From positions 23,221 through 87,220 of the forward strand of contig UQGG01000031.1 of assembly GCA_900540475.1 (NCBI GenBank): a DNA stretch of 64,000 nucleotides, in the 5' to 3' direction. Made by a program: the position numbers and the translations under genes. Below, in pieces: positions 17,635-25,258 of the stretch. Source of the stretch: an uncultured Robinsoniella sp. Lineage in GTDB: Bacteria > Bacillota > Clostridia > Lachnospirales > Lachnospiraceae. Below the pieces are notes generated by a model. It was given only the letters and a program-made list of their open reading frames with translations. It ran no database searches and was not told the DNA's origin. Numbering within the stretch: the first letter of the stretch is position 1; every line of letters begins with the position of its first letter.

Positions 17635-18815
17635 GCAAAGGAAGATTTGGGGAATATGGCGGACAGTATATTCCGGAAACACTGATGAATGCAGTACATG
17701 AATTGGAAGCTGCATATGCGAAATACAGTAAAGATCCAGAATTCATAGCAGAATTAGATGATTTGTATAAGAACTATGCCGGGAGACCGTCGTTATTATA
17801 TTATGCCGAGAAGATGACAGAAGATCTGGGCGGGGCTAAGATTTATTTAAAGCGGGAGGATCTGAACCATACCGGTTCCCATAAGATTAATAATGTGCTG
17901 GGACAGGTGCTGCTGGCTAAGAAAATGGGAAAGACCCGTGTTATCGCAGAGACAGGCGCGGGGCAGCATGGTGTGGCAACAGCAACAGCGGCGGCGTTGA
18001 TGGATATGGAATGCGAGATATTTATGGGTAAGGAAGATACCGACCGTCAGGCACTCAATGTATTCCGTATGGAGCTGTTAGGCGCAAAGGTGCATTCCGT
18101 TACCAGCGGGACGCAGACGCTTAAGGACGCCGTAAATGAAACCATGAGAGAATGGACGAGTCGCTGCGATGACACGCTTTATGTATTGGGTTCCGTTATG
18201 GGACCACATCCATTTCCTACGATTGTGCGTGATTTCCAGAGAATTATCAGCAAGGAGATTAAAGAGCAGATCCAATTAGCAGAGGGAAGACTTCCGGATG
18301 CGGTAATTGCCTGTGTAGGCGGCGGAAGCAATGCCATGGGTGCATTTTATGAGTTTATAGAGGATAGCGAAGTGCAGTTGATCGGATGTGAAGCAGCAGG
18401 ACTGGGTGTGGATACGGAAAAACATGCGGCTACAATCGCCAGGGGAAGCGAAGGCGTATTTCATGGTATGAAATCCCTCTTCTGCCAGGATGAATATGGT
18501 CAGATTGCCCCCGTATATTCTATTTCAGCAGGTCTGGATTATCCGGGAATAGGACCGGAACATGCTCATCTTGCTGAAATTAACAGAGCACAGTATGTAC
18601 CGATTACGGATACCGAGGCAGTGGAAGCGTTTGAATATCTTTCCAGAAAAGAAGGGATTATTCCGGCAATTGAAAGTGCCCATGCAGTAGCATATGCCAG
18701 AAAACTGGCACCGACCATGGATAAAGACAAAATTATTGTAATTAACGTTTCAGGACGCGGAGATAAAGACGTTGCGGCGATCGCAAGATACAGAGGAGTG
18801 AATATCTATGAGTAA
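17631..18815 (+). CDS. trpB: Tryptophan synthase beta chain
   Basis: A 394-residue PLP enzyme that joins indole to L-serine. Lys85 in NHTGSHKINN holds PLP, and the phosphate loop is CVGGGSNAMG. The N-terminus SKGRFGEYGGQYIPE marks the TrpB1 type that works with TrpA. The start at 17631 is set by AGAGGTAGAATC and by the family N-terminus. It overlaps trpF by 4 bases and trpA by 8 bases, which should couple alpha and beta chain output. Confidence 0.98.
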   Translation: MSKGRFGEYGGQYIPETLMNAVHELEAAYAKYSKDPEFIAELDDLYKNYAGRPSLLYYAEKMTEDLGGAKIYLKREDLNHTGSHKINNVLGQVLLAKKMGKTRVIAETGAGQHGVATATAAALMDMECEIFMGKEDTDRQALNVFRMELLGAKVHSVTSGTQTLKDAVNETMREWTSRCDDTLYVLGSVMGPHPFPTIVRDFQRIISKEIKEQIQLAEGRLPDAVIACVGGGSNAMGAFYEFIEDSEVQLIGCEAAGLGVDTEKHAATIARGSEGVFHGMKSLFCQDEYGQIAPVYSISAGLDYPGIGPEHAHLAEINRAQYVPITDTEAVEAFEYLSRKEGIIPAIESAHAVAYARKLAPTMDKDKIIVINVSGRGDKDVAAIARYRGVNIYE

Positions 18816-19587
18816 GATTAGAAAAGCATTTGAGAATGGAAAAGCATTTATTCCTTTTGTTACAGGTGGGGATCCCACATTAGATGTAACAGAACAATTA
18901 TTGTATGTCATGCAGGATGCAGGGGCAGATCTGATAGAAATCGGAATCCCTTTTTCAGACCCCGTTGCAGAAGGGATTGTAATCCAGGAAGCAAATGAGC
19001 GGGCACTGGAGGCTGGCTGTACCACCGACAAATTATTTGATATGATTTATCGTGCCAGACAGAAGGTCACCGTTCCTATGGTATTCCTTACTTATGTAAA
19101 TCCTATTTATACTTATGGGAAAGAGAAATTTATGAAACGTTGCGTGGAATGCGGTATGGATGGGATCATTGTGCCGGATCTGCCTTATGAAGAGAAAGAG
19201 GAGCTTTCCGGTGTATGCGAACAGTATGATGTAGACCTTATTTCCCTCATAGCCCCCACTTCTCATGAGCGGATTCGGATGATTGCAAAAGAAGCAAAAG
19301 GCTTTGTGTATTGTGTATCTTCTCTTGGGGTTACCGGAGTCAGAAGCGAGATTAAGACGAATATTGCCGAGATGACAAAAATGGTAAAAGAAGAGACAGA
19401 TGTCCCTTGTGCAGTAGGATTTGGTATCTCCACGCCGGAACAGGCAGCTGCAATGGCGAGAGTGTCAGACGGCGCAATTGTGGGTTCCGCTATTGTGAAA
19501 CTGGTTGCAAAGCATGGAGAAAACGCGGTATCGGCTGTTGCACAATATGTCCGGGAAATGAAAGAAGCGGTTACGACCATAGATTGA
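18808..19587 (+). CDS. trpA: Tryptophan synthase alpha chain
   Basis: A 259-residue TIM-barrel subunit that splits indole-3-glycerol phosphate to indole and passes it to TrpB. It has FVTGGDP, LIEIGIPFSDPVAEG (catalytic Glu44, equal to Glu49 of the Salmonella enzyme) and the phosphate site VGFGIST...GAIVGSAIV. At the position of Salmonella Asp60 it has Glu55 (VAEG). It starts inside the trpB end with GAGGAG upstream and is the last gene of the operon. Confidence 0.98.
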   Translation: MSKIRKAFENGKAFIPFVTGGDPTLDVTEQLLYVMQDAGADLIEIGIPFSDPVAEGIVIQEANERALEAGCTTDKLFDMIYRARQKVTVPMVFLTYVNPIYTYGKEKFMKRCVECGMDGIIVPDLPYEEKEELSGVCEQYDVDLISLIAPTSHERIRMIAKEAKGFVYCVSSLGVTGVRSEIKTNIAEMTKMVKEETDVPCAVGFGISTPEQAAAMARVSDGAIVGSAIVKLVAKHGENAVSAVAQYVREMKEAVTTID

Positions 19588-19597
19588 ATATTTATAC

Positions 19598-19637
19598 AAA
19601 TGAGCCATGACATTTAATAGTCACGGCTCATTCTTTT
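19598..19637 (+). terminator. Terminator between convergent trpA and AEC transporter genes
   Basis: Stem AATGAGCCATGAC / GTCACGGCTCATT with one mismatch and an 8-nt loop, followed by CTTTT. It probably serves both converging genes. Confidence 0.8.
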
Positions 19638-20559
19638 ACCCGGTGATGCCCATCACAACCACCATCCCGGTCATAATAATCAGACTCACAATAACAGAAA
19701 TAGAATTTGCAAAGCTGGAGAGGGACCCGTCGCCATGACATTTTTCCGTAAATGCCGGAGCAAGTGATCCGATGGGGGCAAATGCCACAACGGCCAGGAT
19801 CTGTCGGATTTCCAGAGAAAATGGGGTGCACCAGTATAAAAACAGGGAGAAGCAGGTACTAAATAAAAGTCTTACTGCCACCACAAGGATCGTATCTTTT
19901 ATGTATAATGGATTGCGGACCGGTTTGAACATCAGCCCAAGCATTAACATGGCTAAGAAACTGTTAGCGGATGCAAAGGGACTTACAAAAGTGATTACCC
20001 CATCCGGTATCCGGATATTGAAGATTGCCAGCAGAAGCATCAGCATATAGGTATCAAAGGGAATGGAAGATGCAAGTTTCTTTATTATAGAAGAAATGCT
20101 CGTTTTTTCTCCCGGATTGGTGTGAAGCAGGGAAGAAGTAACGGCATAGGATCCCCCGGTCATAATCATGGAGTTCCCGGTATCAAACAGGCAGGTTACA
20201 ACAGTTCCGGCAGGACCGAAAAAACTCTGGACTACCGGCAGTGCAAAACAGCCGATATTATAACCGGAGGAGTTGATCATCGTAAATACACGGCGTTCTT
20301 TAGACATTCTTTTGGATAAGAGGAAAGTGATGAGCAATGGCAGAAAACTGCACATAAAGCCCAGTGCAATGATTAAAAACAGGGATGTATCCCGTTGGAA
20401 GCCTCCGAAGCCGTTGATAACAGCAGCGGGGAGGGTAATGTTCAGCACAATTTTTGTAATCAGCGGATAATCCGTTTCTTTAAAAAACCCAAAACGTTTT
20501 AAGAGGTACCCGCCAAAAATTATGAGAAGAAAAGCTAGTGGTTTCAATAAAAATTCCAT
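19636..20559 (-). CDS. AEC family (auxin efflux carrier-like) transporter
   Basis: A 307-residue membrane protein with about ten hydrophobic segments in two halves. Family marks include the N-terminal ALFLLIIFGGYLLKRFGFFK-like segment (PLAFLLIIFGGYLLKRFGF), NITLPAAVINGFG and NIGCFALPVVQSFFG. Bacterial AEC proteins export or exchange organic acids or amino-acid derivatives; the substrate cannot be told. It is convergent with trpA. Export of a Trp-pathway product is possible from position only. Confidence 0.88.
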   Translation of the reverse strand: MEFLLKPLAFLLIIFGGYLLKRFGFFKETDYPLITKIVLNITLPAAVINGFGGFQRDTSLFLIIALGFMCSFLPLLITFLLSKRMSKERRVFTMINSSGYNIGCFALPVVQSFFGPAGTVVTCLFDTGNSMIMTGGSYAVTSSLLHTNPGEKTSISSIIKKLASSIPFDTYMLMLLLAIFNIRIPDGVITFVSPFASANSFLAMLMLGLMFKPVRNPLYIKDTILVVAVRLLFSTCFSLFLYWCTPFSLEIRQILAVVAFAPIGSLAPAFTEKCHGDGSLSSFANSISVIVSLIIMTGMVVVMGITG

Positions 20560-20653
20560 ATGTCACCTCAGGTTAAAACCCACTTAAAAAGGGCTTTTAT
20601 TTTCATACAGTATAGCATTTTTAGGAGTAGGTGAAAAGGGGAATTTTTGATGC

Positions 20654-20682
20654 TTGTATTTTGATGGTTTCTTATCTATAAT
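20654..20682 (+). promoter_or_regulatory. Promoter of the split hybrid kinase gene
   Basis: TTGTAT at 20654-20659, a 17-bp spacer, and TATAAT at 20677-20682. A reading frame could formally start with this same TTG, but it is the -35 box. Confidence 0.75.
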
Positions 20683-20755
20683 GGGAGTAAAATATAAGAT
20701 AAAGCGGCAACATATGTTTATCCAAAAGGATGGCATAATGTTTAGAGGGATTATT

Positions 20756-21709
20756 ATGAAGGATCAAATAAAAACAGAGGTAACACAATTTGCCCATTGG
20801 ATTTTGGAAAAGCATTATGTTGAAAATGATGAAGATGCCGTAACTGCTGTATTTGCTCCGGACATTACCTGGATTGGTGCAGGGGAGAAACAGCATCGGA
20901 ACTCCCAGGAGGAAACAGCTGAATATTTTCAGAGGTTTAAAGGGGAGATCCCCCCATGCCATATATGGGATGAAGAATTTGAAGTGACGGAGCTTGGAAG
21001 CTGCATGTATTTATGCAGCGGTTTATTCAGGGTGGCTGCCAATGAAGAGACGGGTCTGCTGATGGAAGAGCATCAGCGCATTTCATTTATATTCCGCAGG
21101 AAAACGGATACCTTTGAATGTGTTCATATCCACAATTCAAACCCCTATCAGAAAATGGAATCTGGTGATCTTTTTCCAAATGCAGAAGGGCGTAAGGCAT
21201 ACTCTATCCTGGCAGAGAAAATGGAAGAAGTGGAAGAAGAACTGAATAAAAAGGAAATGGAATTTCAAAAAGCTGTTCAGGCACAAAAACAGACTTATGA
21301 GGAGTATATGCAGAAAAACCATCAGATTCAGGTTGTCCTGAATGCGATACAGGGCGGGCTTAAAATCAGTATGGATGATGATATGTTTACATATGCCTAT
21401 GTGAGCGATGACCTTTGCAGTATGTTTGGTTATACCTGGGAAGAATTTATGGAAGCGACCAAAGGCAGTGCGGTGGGTGCAGTGTATCCCGAGGATCTGC
21501 CAAGAGTATTGAAAGAGTGTGAGGAAGCTTTTGGAAATGGCGGTATGGATTATGCCATTAAATACCGGATAGCCTGCAGGGACGGCTCCTTGAAATGGAT
21601 CATTGACAGCGGTAAAAAGGTTCGAAATGAAGACGGAGAAATCATTATCAACAGCATTTATCTGGATGTGACGGAGATGGAAGAGGCAAATCAGAAAATG
21701 GCTGCCTAG
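20756..21709 (+). CDS. Sensor N-terminal part (SnoaL-like + PAS), ends at in-frame TAG
   Basis: 317 residues. About 1-130 resemble a SnoaL/NTF2-like small-molecule pocket (AHWILEKHYVENDEDAVTA...FAPDITWIGAG), followed by a Glu/Lys-rich coiled coil (about 150-200) and a PAS domain (about 205-310, ending 'YLDVTEMEEANQKMAA'). It stops at TAG 21707-21709. The next codons stay in the same frame and run into the 21728-24667 frame without any ribosome site, so this is very likely the N-terminal third of one gene. The start at 20756 is chosen for AGAGGG six bases upstream; 20738 is a less likely option. Confidence 0.8.
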   Translation: MKDQIKTEVTQFAHWILEKHYVENDEDAVTAVFAPDITWIGAGEKQHRNSQEETAEYFQRFKGEIPPCHIWDEEFEVTELGSCMYLCSGLFRVAANEETGLLMEEHQRISFIFRRKTDTFECVHIHNSNPYQKMESGDLFPNAEGRKAYSILAEKMEEVEEELNKKEMEFQKAVQAQKQTYEEYMQKNHQIQVVLNAIQGGLKISMDDDMFTYAYVSDDLCSMFGYTWEEFMEATKGSAVGAVYPEDLPRVLKECEEAFGNGGMDYAIKYRIACRDGSLKWIIDSGKKVRNEDGEIIINSIYLDVTEMEEANQKMAA

Positions 21710-21727
21710 AAAAATCTGCTGGACAGT

Positions 21728-24667
21728 ATGTACGACTCCATGATGTGCGGAATTCTCCGTTATCAGCTGGAAGACGGGGAATTCTCTGCTATGACGATGA
21801 ATCATGAATCCCTCCGCATTCTGGGATATGAATCGGAAGAAGAATGCTATCAGCTGGGTGCCGAAGAATTTTATAACAGAATCTATGAAGAAGATCGGGA
21901 AACCATCATTAATAAGATAAATGAATTAAAGAATCCGGGCGACCGCTTTCAATTTGAATACAGGATTCAGGGGCCCTCGTCTGAGATTCTGTGGGTATAT
22001 GGAACAACTGAGCTGATGATGTCAAGTTCCGGGAGAAATGTCATACAGCGCGTTATGGTGGATATTACGCAAAAGAAAAAACTGGAACTGGAATTAGAAG
22101 AAGAACACACCCGGTTTCGAATTGCCATCGAGAGTTCTCCGGCAGTTATTTTTGAATACGATATCCGTGAGGACCAATACCGTGCCTATGGTACCCTGTC
22201 TGAGAAAAACCGCAAAAATGATACAGAAGAAATTGTGCCTGATTTTCTGAAAAAAGAGTTATATTCTCTGGTTGGGGAGAAGGACGCGGCATATTTCAGG
22301 GACTTTATGCTTGGCAGGGCAGGGAAAGAAATAGAGATTCAAATGGCACCCCATGTGGGCAGTTTCCGTACCGTGTGGTCGCGGATATCCGGAACCACGA
22401 TCTATGATGATGACGGCAACCTGGTTAAGATGATTGGTAAAATGCGTAACATCCAGTCTGAGAAAGAAAAGGAATTTGCGCTGGAAGAGGCAAAATACAG
22501 GGATGGACTGACTGGCTTATATACCAAGGATGCAGGTATCCGCCTTGTGCGTGAGTACATGGAACAGAAAAGTCCGGATCAGATCTGTGGGCTAATGCTC
22601 CTCGATATGGATGACTTCCAAAAGGTAAATGATGAAGAGGGCAGTGTGTTTGCAGATGCCATTTTACAGGAAGTGGCAGTGATCCTGAAGGCGGAAACGA
22701 AGGAAGATGATATATTAATCCGTTTGGGCGGCGATGAATTCATGATTTTTGTGAAAGGTTGTACGAAAGGGCGGGCAACGATACTGGGGCCTAAGATCGC
22801 GGCTATGGTACAGGGTCTGGTGGTTTCCGGGCAAAGCAAAGTGCAGGTTTCCGTTACGATCGGGATGTGCGTAACCGAGGTCGTAGATGAATACAGCGGG
22901 CTTTACCGGTGTGCGGAAAGTACCTTGAAATATGCAAAAGAGAATGACAGAGGACATGCATGCTGTTACCTGGATACCTCAAATGAATTGGGGACGGTAC
23001 TGACGGAACTCTATAAAGAAGCACATTTTATCAATGAGATCGGCAGGCCGGTAAAGTATAGGGAGGAGGATCTGACTTCCTTTGCCCTGGAGCTTCTGGG
23101 GAAGGCAAAAAGTCTGGATGATGCCATTTTTCTGTTGCTATCCAGAGTCGGCAAATCCTATCACTTTGACAGAGTAACGATTTTGGAAATGGATTACGAG
23201 TACTTAAGTTACCGTTACACTTACCAGTGGGCAGGAAACCAGTCGGATCTGGAAATGGATCGGGATTTTTATATACTCAGAGAAGATGTCAGTAAGATAG
23301 ACCGGCTATTTGATGAAGAAGGGCTGTGCGACAAGATGAACCCCAGGGTTTCCAATATCCCCTCCTGTCTGGTTTCCGCTATTTGGAATCATGGAAAAGT
23401 AACCGGTACGTTAAGTTTTGAGAGCCGGAAAGAGGATTATACATGGACGAAGGAACAGAGAAAGCTGGTAAAGGAACTGGCTAAGATCATTTTTTCTTTC
23501 ATCATGAAAGCCCGGGCAGATGCCGTGAGCCAGGCAAAGACGGACTTTTTATCCAGAATGTCCCATGAGATACGGACGCCTATGAATGCCATAACGGGAA
23601 TGACTGCAATTGCAAAAACAGTTCTGGATAATAAAGAAAAAGCAATGGACTGCCTGAATAAAATTGAATCAGCCAATACATACCTTCTGAATCTTGTGAA
23701 TGACGTGCTGGATATGTCTAGGATTGAAAGCGGTAAAATTGAAATGAATGAAGAAAGTGTGAATCTGAAAAGGCAAATGGAGGATTTGGAATCCCTGATG
23801 CGGCCTCAGGCAATACGTAAAAACATTGATTTCAGAATGGAAAATCGCTATACCAGTAATTGCAGAATCGTTGCAGATGAATTGCGTCTGAACCAGGTTA
23901 TGATAAATATAGTAGGAAATGCGCTGAAATTTACCGGTAATGGGGGGCAGGTGCTGGTACATATAGAACTGCTTCGAGAAGACGAAAACCAGGTTACCCT
24001 GCGTTTTTCGGTGAAAGACAACGGAATTGGAATTAACAGAGAAGCCCTTGGCAGAATCTTTACTGCATTTGAACAGGAAGGAAAGAAAACTTCATCCAAA
24101 TACGGGGGAACCGGTTTGGGACTTGCAATATCCAGCAGGCTGGTTCAGATGATGGGGGGAAATCTGGAAGTAGAGAGTAAGCCTGGAACAGGATCCGAGT
24201 TTTACTTTACACTGACTTTCCCATATGGAGAAGAGATTGAGACACCCGATGAAGCAGCCGTAAAACGGGATTATGATTTCAATGGCAAACGGATTCTCCT
24301 TGCTGAAGATAATGAACTAAATCAGGAAATAGCCAGAACCATACTGGAAATGAAGGGGTTCATGACGGAAGCGGTGGAAGACGGGCAGCAGGCGGTGGAT
24401 ATGTTTATGGCGCATCCCTCTTATTATTATGATGCAGTGCTTATGGATATCCGTATGCCGGTTATGGATGGGCTGGAAGCTACGAAATGGATTCGTACCT
24501 CCGGGCGTGAAGATGCCAGAACCATTCCAATTATTGCCATGACAGCCAATGCATTCAGCGAGGATACAAAAAAGTCCATGGCGAGTGGGATGAATGGACA
24601 TTTATCCAAGCCCATAGAAACGGAAGTCCTTTTTGACACCCTGCAAAAGTGTCTGAATGGATCATAA
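21728..24667 (+). CDS. Hybrid histidine kinase with PAS, GGDEF, GAF and REC domains (C-terminal part of split gene)
   Basis: 979 residues: two PAS-type domains (about 1-115 and 130-245), a GGDEF domain with intact RLGGDEF near residue 338, a GAF-like domain (about 440-590), HisKA with MSHEIRTPMNAITGM, HATPase with NIVGNALKFT, DNGIGI and GGTGLGLAI, and a C-terminal receiver with VLMDIRMPVMDGLEA. It is a cytoplasmic multi-input signalling protein that could both make cyclic di-GMP and relay phosphate. The first ATG (21728) has no Shine-Dalgarno and lies inside a PAS domain. It is in frame with 20756-21709, separated only by a TAG, where CAG (Gln) would restore a 1,303-residue protein. It may therefore be untranslated unless the stop is read through. 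Confidence 0.85.
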   Translation: MYDSMMCGILRYQLEDGEFSAMTMNHESLRILGYESEEECYQLGAEEFYNRIYEEDRETIINKINELKNPGDRFQFEYRIQGPSSEILWVYGTTELMMSSSGRNVIQRVMVDITQKKKLELELEEEHTRFRIAIESSPAVIFEYDIREDQYRAYGTLSEKNRKNDTEEIVPDFLKKELYSLVGEKDAAYFRDFMLGRAGKEIEIQMAPHVGSFRTVWSRISGTTIYDDDGNLVKMIGKMRNIQSEKEKEFALEEAKYRDGLTGLYTKDAGIRLVREYMEQKSPDQICGLMLLDMDDFQKVNDEEGSVFADAILQEVAVILKAETKEDDILIRLGGDEFMIFVKGCTKGRATILGPKIAAMVQGLVVSGQSKVQVSVTIGMCVTEVVDEYSGLYRCAESTLKYAKENDRGHACCYLDTSNELGTVLTELYKEAHFINEIGRPVKYREEDLTSFALELLGKAKSLDDAIFLLLSRVGKSYHFDRVTILEMDYEYLSYRYTYQWAGNQSDLEMDRDFYILREDVSKIDRLFDEEGLCDKMNPRVSNIPSCLVSAIWNHGKVTGTLSFESRKEDYTWTKEQRKLVKELAKIIFSFIMKARADAVSQAKTDFLSRMSHEIRTPMNAITGMTAIAKTVLDNKEKAMDCLNKIESANTYLLNLVNDVLDMSRIESGKIEMNEESVNLKRQMEDLESLMRPQAIRKNIDFRMENRYTSNCRIVADELRLNQVMINIVGNALKFTGNGGQVLVHIELLREDENQVTLRFSVKDNGIGINREALGRIFTAFEQEGKKTSSKYGGTGLGLAISSRLVQMMGGNLEVESKPGTGSEFYFTLTFPYGEEIETPDEAAVKRDYDFNGKRILLAEDNELNQEIARTILEMKGFMTEAVEDGQQAVDMFMAHPSYYYDAVLMDIRMPVMDGLEATKWIRTSGREDARTIPIIAMTANAFSEDTKKSMASGMNGHLSKPIETEVLFDTLQKCLNGS

Positions 24668-24721
24668 TGGTGCTCGTTGTGTCAGCATTTGGAATTATTT
24701 TGAATAATTCGAAAAAAAGCC

Positions 24722-24750
24722 TTGCATTTTGTTCTTAGTTGTGATATAAA
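24722..24750 (+). promoter_or_regulatory. tRNA promoter
   Basis: TTGCAT at 24722-24727, a 17-bp spacer, and TATAAA at 24745-24750 with an upstream TG. About 50 bp separate it from the tRNA-Tyr gene. Confidence 0.7.
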
Positions 24751-24805
24751 TATATCTTGTCAGAACAAAATTAGGTCATTGATCTTATATAAGATCAATG
24801 TATAT

Positions 24806-24887
24806 GGATGGATTCCCGAGTGGCCAAAGGGGACAGACTGTAAATCTGCTGCAAATTGCTTCGGTGGTTCGAATCCACCTCCATCCA
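24806..24887 (+). tRNA. tRNA-Tyr (anticodon GTA)
   Basis: 82-nt class II tRNA with acceptor arms GGATGGA / TCCATCC, anticodon GTA at 24840-24842, a long variable arm and TGGTTCGAATCCACC for the T arm. CCA is not encoded. Confidence 0.97.
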
Positions 24888-24890
24888 TTG

Positions 24891-24918
24891 AAAATAGATT
24901 GCCTGAGCAATCTATTTT
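24891..24918 (+). other. Perfect hairpin between the two tRNAs
   Basis: 12-bp stem AAAATAGATTGC / GCAATCTATTTT with loop CTGA, in the 34-bp gap between tRNA genes. The T run and A run make it terminator-like. It may serve as a partial terminator or an RNase landing site in the tRNA precursor (inference). Confidence 0.7.
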
Positions 24919-24921
24919 TAT

Positions 24922-25007
24922 GCCGGCGTGGCGGAACTGGCAGACGCACAGGACTTAAAATCCTGCGGGACTAATCTCCCGTACCGGTTCGATTCCGGTC
25001 GCCGGCA
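24922..25007 (+). tRNA. tRNA-Leu (anticodon TAA)
   Basis: 86-nt class II tRNA with acceptor arms GCCGGCG / CGCCGGC, anticodon stem CAGGA / TCCTG with loop CTTAAAA (TAA at 24956-24958), and T arm CCGGTTCGATTCCGG. CCA is not encoded. Confidence 0.97.
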
Positions 25008-25018
25008 TTATCGAAGTA

Positions 25019-25056
25019 TAAAGGATAGACTCTTATAGAGGGTTTGTCCTTTTTTT
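25019..25056 (+). terminator. Terminator of the tRNA operon
   Basis: Hairpin AAGGATA ... TTGTCCTT with inner CTC/GAG pairing, followed by a run of T. It sits 11 bases after tRNA-Leu. Confidence 0.75.
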
Positions 25057-25258
25057 GTGCTCTGCCATTTTTTGCTGATCTCCATAATCCTTTATTTGAA
25101 AAAATATACTCCAACGTGTTATACAAATCTCCCAGAAAGCTTTTTGAAGATATGTTCTGGAAAAATCTAAAATAATGTCATATAATGTATGATAAAGAAA
25201 AGGGTTTTACTCTAGAGAGTGTACATGTTCTAGTGGAAAACCGTCAGGAGGGAGACTA

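Noticed and set aside
20654..20755. TTG start at 20654 for the sensor gene
   Set aside because: This TTG is the -35 box of a 17-bp-spaced promoter; the start with a ribosome site is 20756.
24690..24710. AT hairpin GAATTATT-TTG-AATAATTC after the hybrid kinase as a terminator
   Set aside because: It is followed by A, not T, on the plus strand, so it does not look like a terminator for that gene.
24722..24958. 78-codon frame across the tRNA region
   Set aside because: It overlaps tRNA-Tyr and most of tRNA-Leu and has no ribosome site.
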